Positions 6,706-19,807 of a stretch of DNA of 64,000 nucleotides are shown piece by piece. Source of the stretch: Lachnospiraceae bacterium. GTDB lineage: Bacteria; Bacillota; Clostridia; Lachnospirales; Lachnospiraceae. The notes under the pieces were generated by a model. It was given only the letters and a program-made list of their open reading frames with translations, was not told the DNA's origin and did not search any database. Numbering within the stretch: the first letter of the stretch is position 1; the number at the start of each line of letters is the position of its first letter. The stretch spans positions 1 through 64,000 of the forward strand of contig JAAWRC010000002.1 of assembly GCA_022800815.1 (NCBI GenBank). Direction: 5' to 3'. Position numbers and translations under genes: made by a program.

Positions 6706-9700
6706 ATGAGCGTAAGACGGATCTATGTGGAGAAGAAAAAACCTTTTGCCATTCAGGCGAGGGAGCTTAAGGAAGAGATCGGCAGTTACCTGGGGATCGG
6801 GACGGTGCGGGACGTGCGGGTCCTGGTCCGCTATGACGTGGAGAACCTGTCCGACGAGACCTACGGAAAATCGAAGGGGACGATTTTTTCCGAGCCGCCG
6901 GTGGACATCCTTTACGAGGGGGATTTTGAACGGAATCCGGAGGACGTGGTCTTCTCCGTGGAATACCTGCCGGGACAGTTTGACCAGCGGGCGGATTCTG
7001 CGGAGCAGTGCGTGAAGCTTCTCAATGAGAATGAGGAGCCGGTGATCCGCAGCGCCACCACCTACGTGCTCACGGGGACACTCACGGAGGAGGAGAAGGA
7101 GGTGGTCAAGGAGCACTGCATCAATCCCGTGGACAGCAGGGAGGCGGCGGAGGCCGTTCCGGAGACGCTGATCACGAAGTTTGAGGAGCCGGCGGACGTG
7201 AAGATTTTGGAGGGTTTCTATCATATGGAAGAGACGCCGCTTAAGGAGCTCTATGACTCCCTGAATCTGGCCATGACCTTTAAGGATTTCCTCCACATCC
7301 AGAATTATTTTAAGAACGAGGAGCGCAGGGAGCCGTCCATGACGGAGATCCGGGTGCTGGACACCTACTGGTCGGACCACTGCCGCCACACCACCTTCCA
7401 GACGGAGCTCAAGAACGTGGCCTTCGGCGAGGGGGACTACAGGAAACCCATGGAAGCGACCTACAAGAGATACATGGCCGACCGGGCCGAGATCTTTGTC
7501 GGGCGGGAGGACAAGTTCGTCTGCCTGATGGATCTGGCGCTCATGGCCATGCGGAAGCTGAAAAAAGAGGGAAAGCTTCAGGACCAGGAGGAGTCCGACG
7601 AGATCAACGCCTGCAGCATCGTGGTGCCGGTGGAGATCGACGGTGTTACCGAGGAGTGGCTGGTGAACTTTAAGAACGAGACCCACAACCATCCCACGGA
7701 GATCGAGCCCTTCGGCGGCGCCGCCACCTGCCTGGGCGGGGCCATCCGGGATCCTCTTTCCGGACGGACTTACGTGTACCAGGCCATGCGGGTGACCGGT
7801 GCGGCGGACCCGACGGTGCCGGTGTCCGAGACCATGAAGGGGAAGCTTCCACAGAAGAAGCTGGTGCGGGGGGCGGCCCACGGCTACAGCTCCTACGGGA
7901 ACCAGATCGGCCTGGCGACCGGCTATGTAAAGGAGATCTATCATCCGAATTATGCGGCCAAGCGCATGGAGATCGGGGCGGTCGTGGGGGCGGCTCCCAG
8001 GCGTGCCGTGGTCCGGGAGACCTCCGATCCCGGCGACGTCATCATCCTTCTGGGGGGCCGCACCGGAAGGGACGGCTGCGGCGGTGCCACCGGCTCCTCC
8101 AAGGTCCACACGGAGAAGTCCATCGAGACCTGCGGGGCCGAGGTGCAGAAGGGGAACGCACCCACGGAGCGGAAGCTGCAGAGGCTCTTTCGGCGGGAAG
8201 AGGTCAGCCATATCATCAAGAAATGCAACGATTTCGGAGCCGGCGGCGTGTCGGTGGCCATCGGCGAGCTGGCGGACGGCCTGAAAATTGATCTGGACCG
8301 GGTGCCCAAGAAATACGCCGGCCTGGATGGCACGGAGATCGCCATCTCCGAGTCCCAGGAGCGGATGGCGGTGGTCGTCGATGCGAAGGACGTGGAGCGG
8401 TTCCTGGCCTATGCGAAGGAGGAGAACCTGGAGGCCGTTCCCGTGGCCGAGGTTACGGAGAGCCCCCGCCTTGTCATGTTCTGGAGGGGGAAGGTCATCG
8501 TGGACTTAAGCCGGGCTTTCCTGGATACCAACGGCGCCCACCAGGAGGCGGACGTGGCCGTCACGGTGCCGGGCCGGGCGGGCAATCCTTTCGACAAGGA
8601 GGAAGTGAAGGACGTCGCCGCAAAGTGGACCGGGACGATGAGTGACCTGAACGTCTGCTCCCAGAAGGGCCTGGTGGAGATGTTTGACGGCTCCATCGGC
8701 GCGGGCTCCGTCTACATGCCCTATGGCGGGAGATATCAGATGACGGAAACCCAGTCCATGGTGGCGAAGCTGCCGGTGTTAAAGGGAAAGACCGATACGG
8801 TGACCATGATGAGCTATGGCTTCGACCCGTATCTTTCTTCCTGGAGCCCTTACCACGGAGCCATCTATGCGGTGGTCTCTTCCGTGGCGAAGATCGTGGC
8901 GGCGGGCGGCGATTACCGGAAGATCCGCTTTACCTTCCAGGAATATTTCCGCAGGATGACCGGGGACCCGAAGCGGTGGGGCGAGCCCTTCTCCGCCCTT
9001 CTGGGGGCCTACGATGCCCAGCTGGGCTTCGGCCTGCCCTCCATCGGGGGAAAGGACAGCATGTCCGGTTCCTTCAACGACCTGGACGTGCCGCCGACCC
9101 TTGTCTCCTTTGCGGTGGACGTTGCCAGCGATAAGACCGTCATCACACCGGAGCTCAAAAAAGCCGGGAGCAAGCTGGTGCTCTTTACTGTTGACCGGGA
9201 CGAGTACGACATGCCCGTCTACGGCCAGGCCATGGACCAGTACGGGAAGTTTTTTGAGGATGTCAAGGCCGGAAGGATCATTTCCGCCTATGCCCTGGAG
9301 CGGAACGGCATCGCCGAGGCGGTGACGAAGATGGCCTTCGGAAACCGGATGGGCGTGAGGATCGAGCATGACATGGCCCCGGAGGACCTCTTTGCGGCGG
9401 GCTGGGGCAATCTGCTGGCGGAGGTCCCGGACGGCAAGGTGTCGGAACTTTCCGGACGTTACCGGGTCATCGGCGAGGTGACGGAGAGTGATTTTGTGGA
9501 ATACGGTTCCCTGAAGCTTGGCCTTTTGGAGCTGCAGGCGGCCTGGGAGAAACCTCTGGAGAAGGTGTTCCCCACGGTGTCCGGCGTGGCCCAGACGGCG
9601 GTGAGGGATGCGGTCTACAGGGCGGACAGCGTGTATGTGTGCCGTCATAAGGTGGCGAAGCCCAGGGTGTTCATTCCCGTGTTCCCGGGCACCAACTGCG

Positions 9701-10455
9701 AGTACGACAGTGCGAAAGCCTTTGAGGCGGCGGGGGCCGACGTGGTCACGAAGGTCCTCAGGAATATCACGGCGGAGGACATCCGGGATTCGGTGGAGAT
9801 CTTCGAGAAGGCCATCGGGGAGGCCCAGATCATCATGTTCCCCGGCGGCTTTTCCGCCGGTGATGAGCCGGAGGGATCGGCCAAGTTCTTTGCCACGGCC
9901 TTCCGCAACGCCCGCATAACGGAGGCGGTGCGGAAGCTCCTGAATGAGCGGGACGGCCTGATGCTGGGCATCTGCAACGGCTTCCAGGCTCTTATCAAGC
10001 TGGGTCTCGTGCCTTACGGCGAGATCCGGGAGCAGAAGGCGGATTCGCCGACTCTCACCTACAACACCATCGGCCGCCATATTTCTAAAATGGTATATAC
10101 CAAGGTGGTTTCCGGCAAGTCGCCCTGGCTTAAGAAGGCGGAGCTGGGGAAGGTCTACTGCACGGCGGCCTCCCACGGGGAAGGGCGGTTCGTGGCAGAT
10201 GAAGAGTGGCTGGCAAAGCTCTTTGCAAACGGCCAGGTTGCCACCCAGTACGTGGACGAGTTCGGCGTTCCCACCATGAACGAGGCCTGGAATCCCAACG
10301 GTTCCTATCAGGCCATCGAGGGCATCACAAGCCCCGACGGGCGCATTTTCGGAAAAATGGCCCACATCGAGCGGCGAGGGGAGTCCGTAGCGGTCAACAT
10401 CTACGGCGACCAGGATCTCCACGTGTTCGAGTCCGGCGTGGAGTATTTCAAATAA
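6706..10455 (+). CDS. purL: Phosphoribosylformylglycinamidine synthase, single-chain form
   Basis: A 1249-residue enzyme that makes FGAM from FGAR, glutamine and ATP, the fourth step of purine synthesis. It is the large fused form: an N-terminal PurS-like segment (about 1-170), two AIRS-type synthetase halves and a C-terminal class I glutaminase. Visible motifs are 'DHCRHTTF', 'NETHNHPTEIEPFGGAAT' for ATP/substrate binding, 'GGKDSMSG' in the second half, and 'LMLGICNGFQALIKLG' with the glutaminase nucleophile Cys. 'FPGTNCEYD' and 'FPGGFSAGDE' belong to the same domain. The ATG at 6706 follows GGAGGAG; the longer frame from 6664 overlaps the promoter. It stands alone, not in a pur operon. Confidence 0.97.
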   Translation: MSVRRIYVEKKKPFAIQARELKEEIGSYLGIGTVRDVRVLVRYDVENLSDETYGKSKGTIFSEPPVDILYEGDFERNPEDVVFSVEYLPGQFDQRADSAEQCVKLLNENEEPVIRSATTYVLTGTLTEEEKEVVKEHCINPVDSREAAEAVPETLITKFEEPADVKILEGFYHMEETPLKELYDSLNLAMTFKDFLHIQNYFKNEERREPSMTEIRVLDTYWSDHCRHTTFQTELKNVAFGEGDYRKPMEATYKRYMADRAEIFVGREDKFVCLMDLALMAMRKLKKEGKLQDQEESDEINACSIVVPVEIDGVTEEWLVNFKNETHNHPTEIEPFGGAATCLGGAIRDPLSGRTYVYQAMRVTGAADPTVPVSETMKGKLPQKKLVRGAAHGYSSYGNQIGLATGYVKEIYHPNYAAKRMEIGAVVGAAPRRAVVRETSDPGDVIILLGGRTGRDGCGGATGSSKVHTEKSIETCGAEVQKGNAPTERKLQRLFRREEVSHIIKKCNDFGAGGVSVAIGELADGLKIDLDRVPKKYAGLDGTEIAISESQERMAVVVDAKDVERFLAYAKEENLEAVPVAEVTESPRLVMFWRGKVIVDLSRAFLDTNGAHQEADVAVTVPGRAGNPFDKEEVKDVAAKWTGTMSDLNVCSQKGLVEMFDGSIGAGSVYMPYGGRYQMTETQSMVAKLPVLKGKTDTVTMMSYGFDPYLSSWSPYHGAIYAVVSSVAKIVAAGGDYRKIRFTFQEYFRRMTGDPKRWGEPFSALLGAYDAQLGFGLPSIGGKDSMSGSFNDLDVPPTLVSFAVDVASDKTVITPELKKAGSKLVLFTVDRDEYDMPVYGQAMDQYGKFFEDVKAGRIISAYALERNGIAEAVTKMAFGNRMGVRIEHDMAPEDLFAAGWGNLLAEVPDGKVSELSGRYRVIGEVTESDFVEYGSLKLGLLELQAAWEKPLEKVFPTVSGVAQTAVRDAVYRADSVYVCRHKVAKPRVFIPVFPGTNCEYDSAKAFEAAGADVVTKVLRNITAEDIRDSVEIFEKAIGEAQIIMFPGGFSAGDEPEGSAKFFATAFRNARITEAVRKLLNERDGLMLGICNGFQALIKLGLVPYGEIREQKADSPTLTYNTIGRHISKMVYTKVVSGKSPWLKKAELGKVYCTAASHGEGRFVADEEWLAKLFANGQVATQYVDEFGVPTMNEAWNPNGSYQAIEGITSPDGRIFGKMAHIERRGESVAVNIYGDQDLHVFESGVEYFK

Positions 10456-10505
10456 ACCACCATATCAGCATTGCAGATACCACCATGAATGAAAGTGGTT
10501 TATTT
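10450..10505 (+). other. Stem-loop embedded in the purL stop codon
   Basis: AAATAAACCAC (10450-10460) and GTGGTTTATTT (10495-10505) form a perfect 11-bp stem with a 34-base loop. The left arm contains the purL TAA. There is no following T-run, so it may be an RNA-stability or processing element or a weak terminator. Confidence 0.6.
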
Positions 10506-10535
10506 TGATAAAGAGAGGGTTAGAGGGGGATGGCG

Positions 10536-11999
10536 ATGAGAAACGCAAATAGCTTTGGAAAAAAGATGGGAATATTCTGTTTGGCGGTGGTTATGGCGCT
10601 GGGGCTTTCGGGCTGCGGGGACAAGGGTCCCCTGGATCCTAAGGATCCCGTGTCACTGACGGTCTGGCACTACTACAACGGCTCCCAGCAGGCGGCCTTT
10701 GACGCCCTGGTGGAAGAGTTTAACGATACGGTGGGGCGGGAGAAGGGGATCTATGTGGAAGGATTTTCCCAGGGTTCCGTCTCTGACCTGGAGACTGCGG
10801 TGCGGGATTCCGTCGCGGGAAAGGTGGGGGCCGACGCCATGCCGGACATCTTTTCCTCCTATGCGGACACCGCCTACGAGGTGGAGCAGGCCGGCGCCCT
10901 GGCCGATCTGTCCGGTTATCTTGACGAGAAGGAGCTGGAGCAGTATGTGGACTCCTACATCGAGGAAGGGCGCATCGCCGCCGACGGGTCGCTCAGGATC
11001 TTTCCCACGGCGAAATCCACGGAGATCATGATGATCAACAAGACGGACTGGGATAAATTTGCGGATGCGACGGGGGCTTCCCTGGAGGATCTGGCCACCA
11101 TGGAGGGGATCACCGCCGTTGCCCAGGCATATTATGAATGGACCGACGGCCTGACTCCGGACATTCCGGGAGACGGGAAGGCGTTTTACGGCAGGGATGC
11201 CGTGGCCAACTATTTTGTCATCGGCATGCAGCAGCTCGGCGTGGAGATCTTCCAGGTGGAGAACGGAGAAGTGGCCGTAAATGTGCCCGAGGAAGAATTG
11301 TACCGGTTGTGGGAAAACTACTATGTCCCCATGGTGAAGGGCTATTTCGGCGCTTACGGCTCTTTCCGCTCCGACGACGTGAAGACCGGGGACATCCTGG
11401 CCTACACGGGCTCCACTTCCTCCGCCATGTATTTCCCGGATCAGGTGGAGGCGGACGGCGGCAGCTACACCATCGACTACATAGTGCGGATGGCTCCCGT
11501 ATTTGAGGGGGGAGAGCACTGCGCCGTGCAGCAGGGTGCCGGGATGGTGGTCAGCAAGTCGGATGAAAAGCACGAGTATGCCGCCGTGGAGTTCTTGAAA
11601 TGGTTTACCCAGGCGGAGAACAATCTGGAGTTCGGCAGCGTATCTGGCTACCTGCCTGTGCGGAAGGAAGCCAACAGCGTGGAAAAGCTGGACGAGGTGA
11701 TCGGGGAGCGGGAGCTGACGGTGGCCCCGAAGACCTACGACTGCCTGACCGCCATTTTTGAAGAGATGGACGGGATGACGCTCTACACCAACAAGAGCTT
11801 CGAGAACGGCTCCGCCGCCAGGAAGGTTTTGGAGTACCATCTGGCCGACAAGGCGGCAGCGGACCGTGAGAGCGTGGCGGCGGCACTGGAACAGGGAAAA
11901 AGCCTGGAGGAGGCGGCTGCGCCTTATGTGACCAGGGAGGCATTCGAGGAATGGTACGCCTCCTTCTGTGAGGCGCTTAACGGCGCCGTAAACAAATAG
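10536..11999 (+). CDS. Extracellular solute-binding lipoprotein
   Basis: A 487-residue family 1-type substrate-binding protein. It has a lipoprotein signal peptide with lipobox 'LGLSGC' (Cys27), then 'VSLTVWHYYNGSQQAAFDAL', typical of carbohydrate-binding proteins of ABC importers, and 'TEIMMINKTDWDKFADATG' further on. The ATG at 10536 is preferred because the GAGGGG site is 7 bases upstream, while the ATG at 10530 is too close to it. No ABC permease or ATPase genes follow. Instead a hybrid histidine kinase starts 11 bases later, so the protein may present its ligand to the kinase at the cell surface. That pairing is inference from gene order. Confidence 0.88.
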   Translation: MRNANSFGKKMGIFCLAVVMALGLSGCGDKGPLDPKDPVSLTVWHYYNGSQQAAFDALVEEFNDTVGREKGIYVEGFSQGSVSDLETAVRDSVAGKVGADAMPDIFSSYADTAYEVEQAGALADLSGYLDEKELEQYVDSYIEEGRIAADGSLRIFPTAKSTEIMMINKTDWDKFADATGASLEDLATMEGITAVAQAYYEWTDGLTPDIPGDGKAFYGRDAVANYFVIGMQQLGVEIFQVENGEVAVNVPEEELYRLWENYYVPMVKGYFGAYGSFRSDDVKTGDILAYTGSTSSAMYFPDQVEADGGSYTIDYIVRMAPVFEGGEHCAVQQGAGMVVSKSDEKHEYAAVEFLKWFTQAENNLEFGSVSGYLPVRKEANSVEKLDEVIGERELTVAPKTYDCLTAIFEEMDGMTLYTNKSFENGSAARKVLEYHLADKAAADRESVAAALEQGKSLEEAAAPYVTREAFEEWYASFCEALNGAVNK

Positions 12000-12010
12000 A
12001 GGTATGCTAA

Positions 12011-15943
<3,933 letters not shown>

Positions 15944-15963
15944 CCAGGAAACTTCATTCCCCG

Positions 15964-16848
15964 TCAGAGATACTCCCGGATGGTCAGGACAATCTGCCGC
16001 AGGGCCCTGCGTCCCTCCGGGATCCGCTCGAGCATCCAGCCGTGGACCATGTTCGGATAGGTGTAAATGTGATAGGGCGTGCGGGCTTTTTTGAGGGCGT
16101 CTTTTAGGAGCAGCGTGTCCGCATAGAGGATGTCGTTGTCCCCGGTCCATGCGGTGACCTTGGGGAGGCCTTCCATGGAGCCGAGGACGGGGCTGATCAG
16201 TGGGTCGCTCAGGGAACGGCTGCCCGCATAGAGAAGAGCGGCCTCCCGGCAGCCGTCCGGCTCCAGCACCGGGTCCCGGTGGGCCAGGACGTTCCGGATG
16301 GGATTGGTTCCGGACAGGTCCAGGTACGGGGAGAGCAAAAGGATCTGTACAGGCAGGGGAAGCTTTTTTCGGACGGCCTGTCTTGCCACGGACAGGGCCA
16401 GATTCGCCCCGGCGCCGTCACCGACCAGGATCACGCCGTGGGGGCATTCTGCCGCCAAATCCAGGTAAAGCTCCATGCAAAAGGCGAGGATCCCTCTGTG
16501 GGTATGCTCCGGAATCAGCGGATAGTCGGGGACGACCATGGGACAGCCGGTGCCGAAGAGGAGCTTCCTCGCAAACCTCCAGTGTTTCCCGGAGAGCCCG
16601 GTGAGAAAGGAGCCGCCGTGGAAATATAAAATGCAGGGCTTTTCCTCGGCCCTGTCGTAATCCAGATAATAGACGGGATGGCCGGAGCGCTCGTTGGCCT
16701 GGGTCCGGTGGCGTTTTTCCAGGGATTTTGGGGGAGTCCTTTGCTGAGGATCGCCGTGGTCCCTGGCCGTGAGTTGTTTTTTCAGATGGTTTTTCGCGTT
16801 GGTGATGACTTTATATTGATAAGAGAGAGAACTGATCATGCCGGGCAT
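15964..16848 (-). CDS. Alpha/beta hydrolase (hormone-sensitive lipase-like)
   Basis: A 294-residue cytoplasmic esterase/lipase of the HSL-like family. The oxyanion motif 'YFHGGSF' (about residues 83-89), the nucleophile elbow 'GDGAGANLALS' (unusual: Ala at the expected Ser position of GxSxG) and 'YPNMVHGWM' with the expected His are visible. The start at 16848 has AAGGAG 6 bases upstream; the longer frame from 16893 has none. It is convergent with the hybrid kinase, 20 bases from it. The GDGAG elbow in place of GDSAG removes the usual catalytic Ser, so activity is uncertain. Confidence 0.85.
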   Translation of the reverse strand: MPGMISSLSYQYKVITNAKNHLKKQLTARDHGDPQQRTPPKSLEKRHRTQANERSGHPVYYLDYDRAEEKPCILYFHGGSFLTGLSGKHWRFARKLLFGTGCPMVVPDYPLIPEHTHRGILAFCMELYLDLAAECPHGVILVGDGAGANLALSVARQAVRKKLPLPVQILLLSPYLDLSGTNPIRNVLAHRDPVLEPDGCREAALLYAGSRSLSDPLISPVLGSMEGLPKVTAWTGDNDILYADTLLLKDALKKARTPYHIYTYPNMVHGWMLERIPEGRRALRQIVLTIREYL

Positions 16849-17024
16849 AAAAAACTCCTTTTTGCAATTGTCATTTTGGACATTATAGCACATATTTTTC
16901 TTTCTGTCTTCATAGGTTATGATAAAAGTTCCGGACGGGCCCTACAGCATGGAGGGGGCGTCCGGGACAGAAGGGCCGTTTCCGCTTTCGGATGTGCAGA
17001 CGGCAGGTGGACGGGAGGAGCAAG

Positions 17025-19679
17025 GTGGCGGAGAAAAAGACGAAGCATGGAGGATACCGGCGGGGCATGAACGTGTTGGCGGAGGAAAAGCATCACTCTG
17101 TCTTTGTCCGGTTTTTGGAGCAGCTGAACAGCCCGTTGATTTACATTTTGATGATCGCAGCGGCTATTTCTGCTTTTTTGGGGGAATATGGGGACATGGC
17201 GATCATCCTGGCGGTCGTTACCCTGAATTCTTTCGTGGGCGTGATTCAGGAGGGGAAGGCGGCAAAGGCGCTGGGGGCCTTGAAGAAGATCTCCAGCCCG
17301 AAGGCATTATTAAAGGAAGGGGAGCGGGTGCGGGAGGTCCCCGCCGCCAGCCTGATCCCCGGGGACATTGTCAGTCTGGAGGCGGGACGCCAGGTTCCGG
17401 CGGATCTGCTCTTAAAGACGGTGGCGGGGCTCAAGATCGAGGAGGCGGCCCTGACCGGGGAATCGGTTCCCGTGGACAAGGACACGGGGAGGAATAACAG
17501 GGCCTACATGTCCACCAATGTCACCTATGGCCGGGGCGAGGGGATCGTGACGGCCATCGGCATGGAGACGGAGATCGGGAAGATCGCCGGAATGCTCCAG
17601 AACACGAAGGCGGAAAAGACGCCGCTCCAAAAGCGGCTGGCCGATCTGGGGAAGGTGCTCAGCATTCTCTCCGTCGTTCTGTGCGTGCTGCTGTTTTTGA
17701 TCGCCGTATGGCAGAGGCGGAACGTTCCGGAAATGCTGATCACGGCCATTTCCCTGGCGGTGGCGGCGGTTCCGGAGGGGCTTCCGGCCATTGTCACCAT
17801 GGTGTTGGCCCTGAGTGTTTCCCGAATGGTGAAGGTGAATACCATCGTGAAGCGGTTGCCCAGTGTGGAAACCCTGGGATGTGTGAGTGTGGTTTGTTCT
17901 GATAAAACGGGGACGCTGACCCAGAACCGGATGACCGTGGCGAAGTGTTATACGGGGGGACGGGTCTGCGCCCCTGCGGAGCTCAAATGTGATCTGGACC
18001 GGCATTTCCTTCGGGGCTTCACTCTCTGCAATGATGCGGAGGTCTTCCGGAACGCTTCCTTCGGGGCCGACGTCTCCGGGAATGAGGGGGATGGGGCGGC
18101 GGAAAGGGGGAGCGGGTCCCACGGGACGAGGGGGAGGGGAGTTTCGGGGGGAACCGGCCGGTTCGGGGATCCGACGGAGCTGGCCCTCCTGGACATGGCG
18201 GCCGTCCACGGCCTGTACCGCAGGGAGCTGGAGCGGAGCATGCCGAGAAGGGCGGAGATCCCTTTTGATTCGGAGCGGAAGCTGATGACCACCCTCCATG
18301 CGGACCGGGGCGGCAGGATTTCTTACACGAAGGGGTCGCCGGAGGAGGTGCTTGGCCGATGCCGGTTTGTCTGGAAGGACGGCCGTGCGGTACTGATGAG
18401 CCGCCAGGAGCGAAATGAGATCGGGGAGGTGTTAAAACTCTTTGCGGGAGAGGCGCTCCGGGTTCTGGCCGTCGCCATGGTTCCGGATGCGGATGGCCCC
18501 ACGGAGCGGGACCTGGTTTTCGTGGGCGTGGCGGGCATGGCGGATCCGGTGCGGCCGGAAGCGGCCCAGGCGGTCGTCCAGTTCAGGCGGGCCGGCGTGA
18601 GGACGGTCATGATCACCGGGGACCGGGCGGATACGGCCTTCGCCATCGCAAGGGAACTTGGCATCGCCGACCGGTCGGAGGAATGTATTTCCGGCGAGGA
18701 GCTTGCCGCCCTTTCCGACGGGGATTTGCAAAAGCGGCTTCCCTGGCTTCGGGTGTTCGCCCATGTGGCTCCGGAGCACAAGGTGCGAATCGTGTCCGCC
18801 TACAAGGAGGCGGGGGAGATCGTGGCCATGACCGGGGACGGGGTCAACGACGCACCGTCCCTGAAGGCGGCGGACGTGGGCGTGGCCATGGGAATGGCGG
18901 GGACGGACGTGGCGAAGAATGCGGCGGACCTGGTGCTGACGGACGACAACTTTGCGACCATTGCGAAAGCCATCGCCCTGGGCAGAGGGATCTACGAGAA
19001 CATCAAGAAGTCGGTGCTCTTCCTGTTGTCCTCCAATTTCGGGGAGATCATGACCATGCTGGCGGCCATCAGCCTGGGCCTGCCTTCCCCCCTGAAGCCG
19101 AGCCATATCCTGTGGATCAACCTGCTCACCGACTCGCTGCCGGCCCTGGCCCTTGGCGTGGACGTGAACGGCAACAAGAATTACATGAAGCGGCCGCCGA
19201 GGTCGAAGAACGAGAGTCTTTTTGCGAGGGGAGGCTTAAGCTGCACCCTGCTGTACGGTTTTCTGATCGCCTTCATCAGCACGGCGGCGTTCTTGCAGCT
19301 TCCCATCGGGATGCTGATGCGGGCCGGCGATCCCGTGACCGTGGAGACTTTGGGAAATCTGATGGCGGACCCGGGACTCCTCGGCCGCTGCCAGACCTAT
19401 GCCTTCACGGTGCTGGGCATCTCCCAGCTTTTCCACGCCGTCGGCATGCGGGATGTGGAGACCTCCCTGTTCCGAATGAACCACCTGGGCAACAAGCTGA
19501 TGCTCCTGGCGGTGGTTTTGGGTTTCCTCCTGCAGCTTCTGGTCACGGAGGTGCCGTACTTTGTCGGGGTGTTCGGGACCTGTTCCCTGGCCCTCCCGGA
19601 ATGGCTGATGCTCCTTTTGCTCTCGGCCATGCCCCTCCTGGCCCACGAGATCCTGGCCTGGATCAAGAATCTGCGGTAA
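17025..19679 (+). CDS. P-type cation ATPase, Ca2+-transporting (PIIA) type
   Basis: An 884-residue pump. 'LTGESVPVDKDTG' is the actuator loop and 'CSDKTGTLTQNRMT' the phosphorylation site (Asp about 292). 'MTGDGVNDAPSLKAADVGVA' is the hinge. M4 'PEGLPAIVT' and M6 'INLLTDSLPALALGVD' carry the Ca2+ ligand pattern of bacterial SERCA/PMR1 relatives. The GTG at 17025 has GGGAGGAG just upstream; the ATG at 16992 has no site. The N-terminus is shorter than usual, beginning at the segment matching 'NVLAEEK'. The nucleotide-binding domain holds an unusual Gly/Ser/Arg-rich insert (about residues 355-380, 18085-18165). Confidence 0.93.
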   Translation: MAEKKTKHGGYRRGMNVLAEEKHHSVFVRFLEQLNSPLIYILMIAAAISAFLGEYGDMAIILAVVTLNSFVGVIQEGKAAKALGALKKISSPKALLKEGERVREVPAASLIPGDIVSLEAGRQVPADLLLKTVAGLKIEEAALTGESVPVDKDTGRNNRAYMSTNVTYGRGEGIVTAIGMETEIGKIAGMLQNTKAEKTPLQKRLADLGKVLSILSVVLCVLLFLIAVWQRRNVPEMLITAISLAVAAVPEGLPAIVTMVLALSVSRMVKVNTIVKRLPSVETLGCVSVVCSDKTGTLTQNRMTVAKCYTGGRVCAPAELKCDLDRHFLRGFTLCNDAEVFRNASFGADVSGNEGDGAAERGSGSHGTRGRGVSGGTGRFGDPTELALLDMAAVHGLYRRELERSMPRRAEIPFDSERKLMTTLHADRGGRISYTKGSPEEVLGRCRFVWKDGRAVLMSRQERNEIGEVLKLFAGEALRVLAVAMVPDADGPTERDLVFVGVAGMADPVRPEAAQAVVQFRRAGVRTVMITGDRADTAFAIARELGIADRSEECISGEELAALSDGDLQKRLPWLRVFAHVAPEHKVRIVSAYKEAGEIVAMTGDGVNDAPSLKAADVGVAMGMAGTDVAKNAADLVLTDDNFATIAKAIALGRGIYENIKKSVLFLLSSNFGEIMTMLAAISLGLPSPLKPSHILWINLLTDSLPALALGVDVNGNKNYMKRPPRSKNESLFARGGLSCTLLYGFLIAFISTAAFLQLPIGMLMRAGDPVTVETLGNLMADPGLLGRCQTYAFTVLGISQLFHAVGMRDVETSLFRMNHLGNKLMLLAVVLGFLLQLLVTEVPYFVGVFGTCSLALPEWLMLLLLSAMPLLAHEILAWIKNLR

Positions 19680-19684
19680 ATTTC

Positions 19685-19771
19685 AGGCATCCGAACACCG
19701 AGAGGTGGGAGGATGCCTTTTGTGGATTTTTATTTTTCCCGTTGCCCGCCGCCACTGCCCTGTTATATAAT
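19685..19771 (+). repeat. Terminator-promoter cassette, copy 1
   Basis: AGGCATCC (19685-19692) pairs with GGATGCCT (19711-19718) around an inner CACC/GGTG stem, followed by T-rich sequence: a terminator for the P-ATPase gene. TTGCCC (19742-19747), an 18-base spacer and TATAAT (19766-19771) form a promoter for the AAA-like ATPase. A close copy lies at 24713-24801. Confidence 0.85.
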
Positions 19772-19807
19772 GAAAGAAAATCAGAGGGGCATTCTAAGGA
19801 GGGCTTT

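Noticed and set aside
8779-10422. 547-codon open frame on the minus strand within purL
   Set aside because: It mirrors purL codons in a GC-rich gene, has no ribosome site and encodes no recognisable protein. The same holds for 6544-8211.
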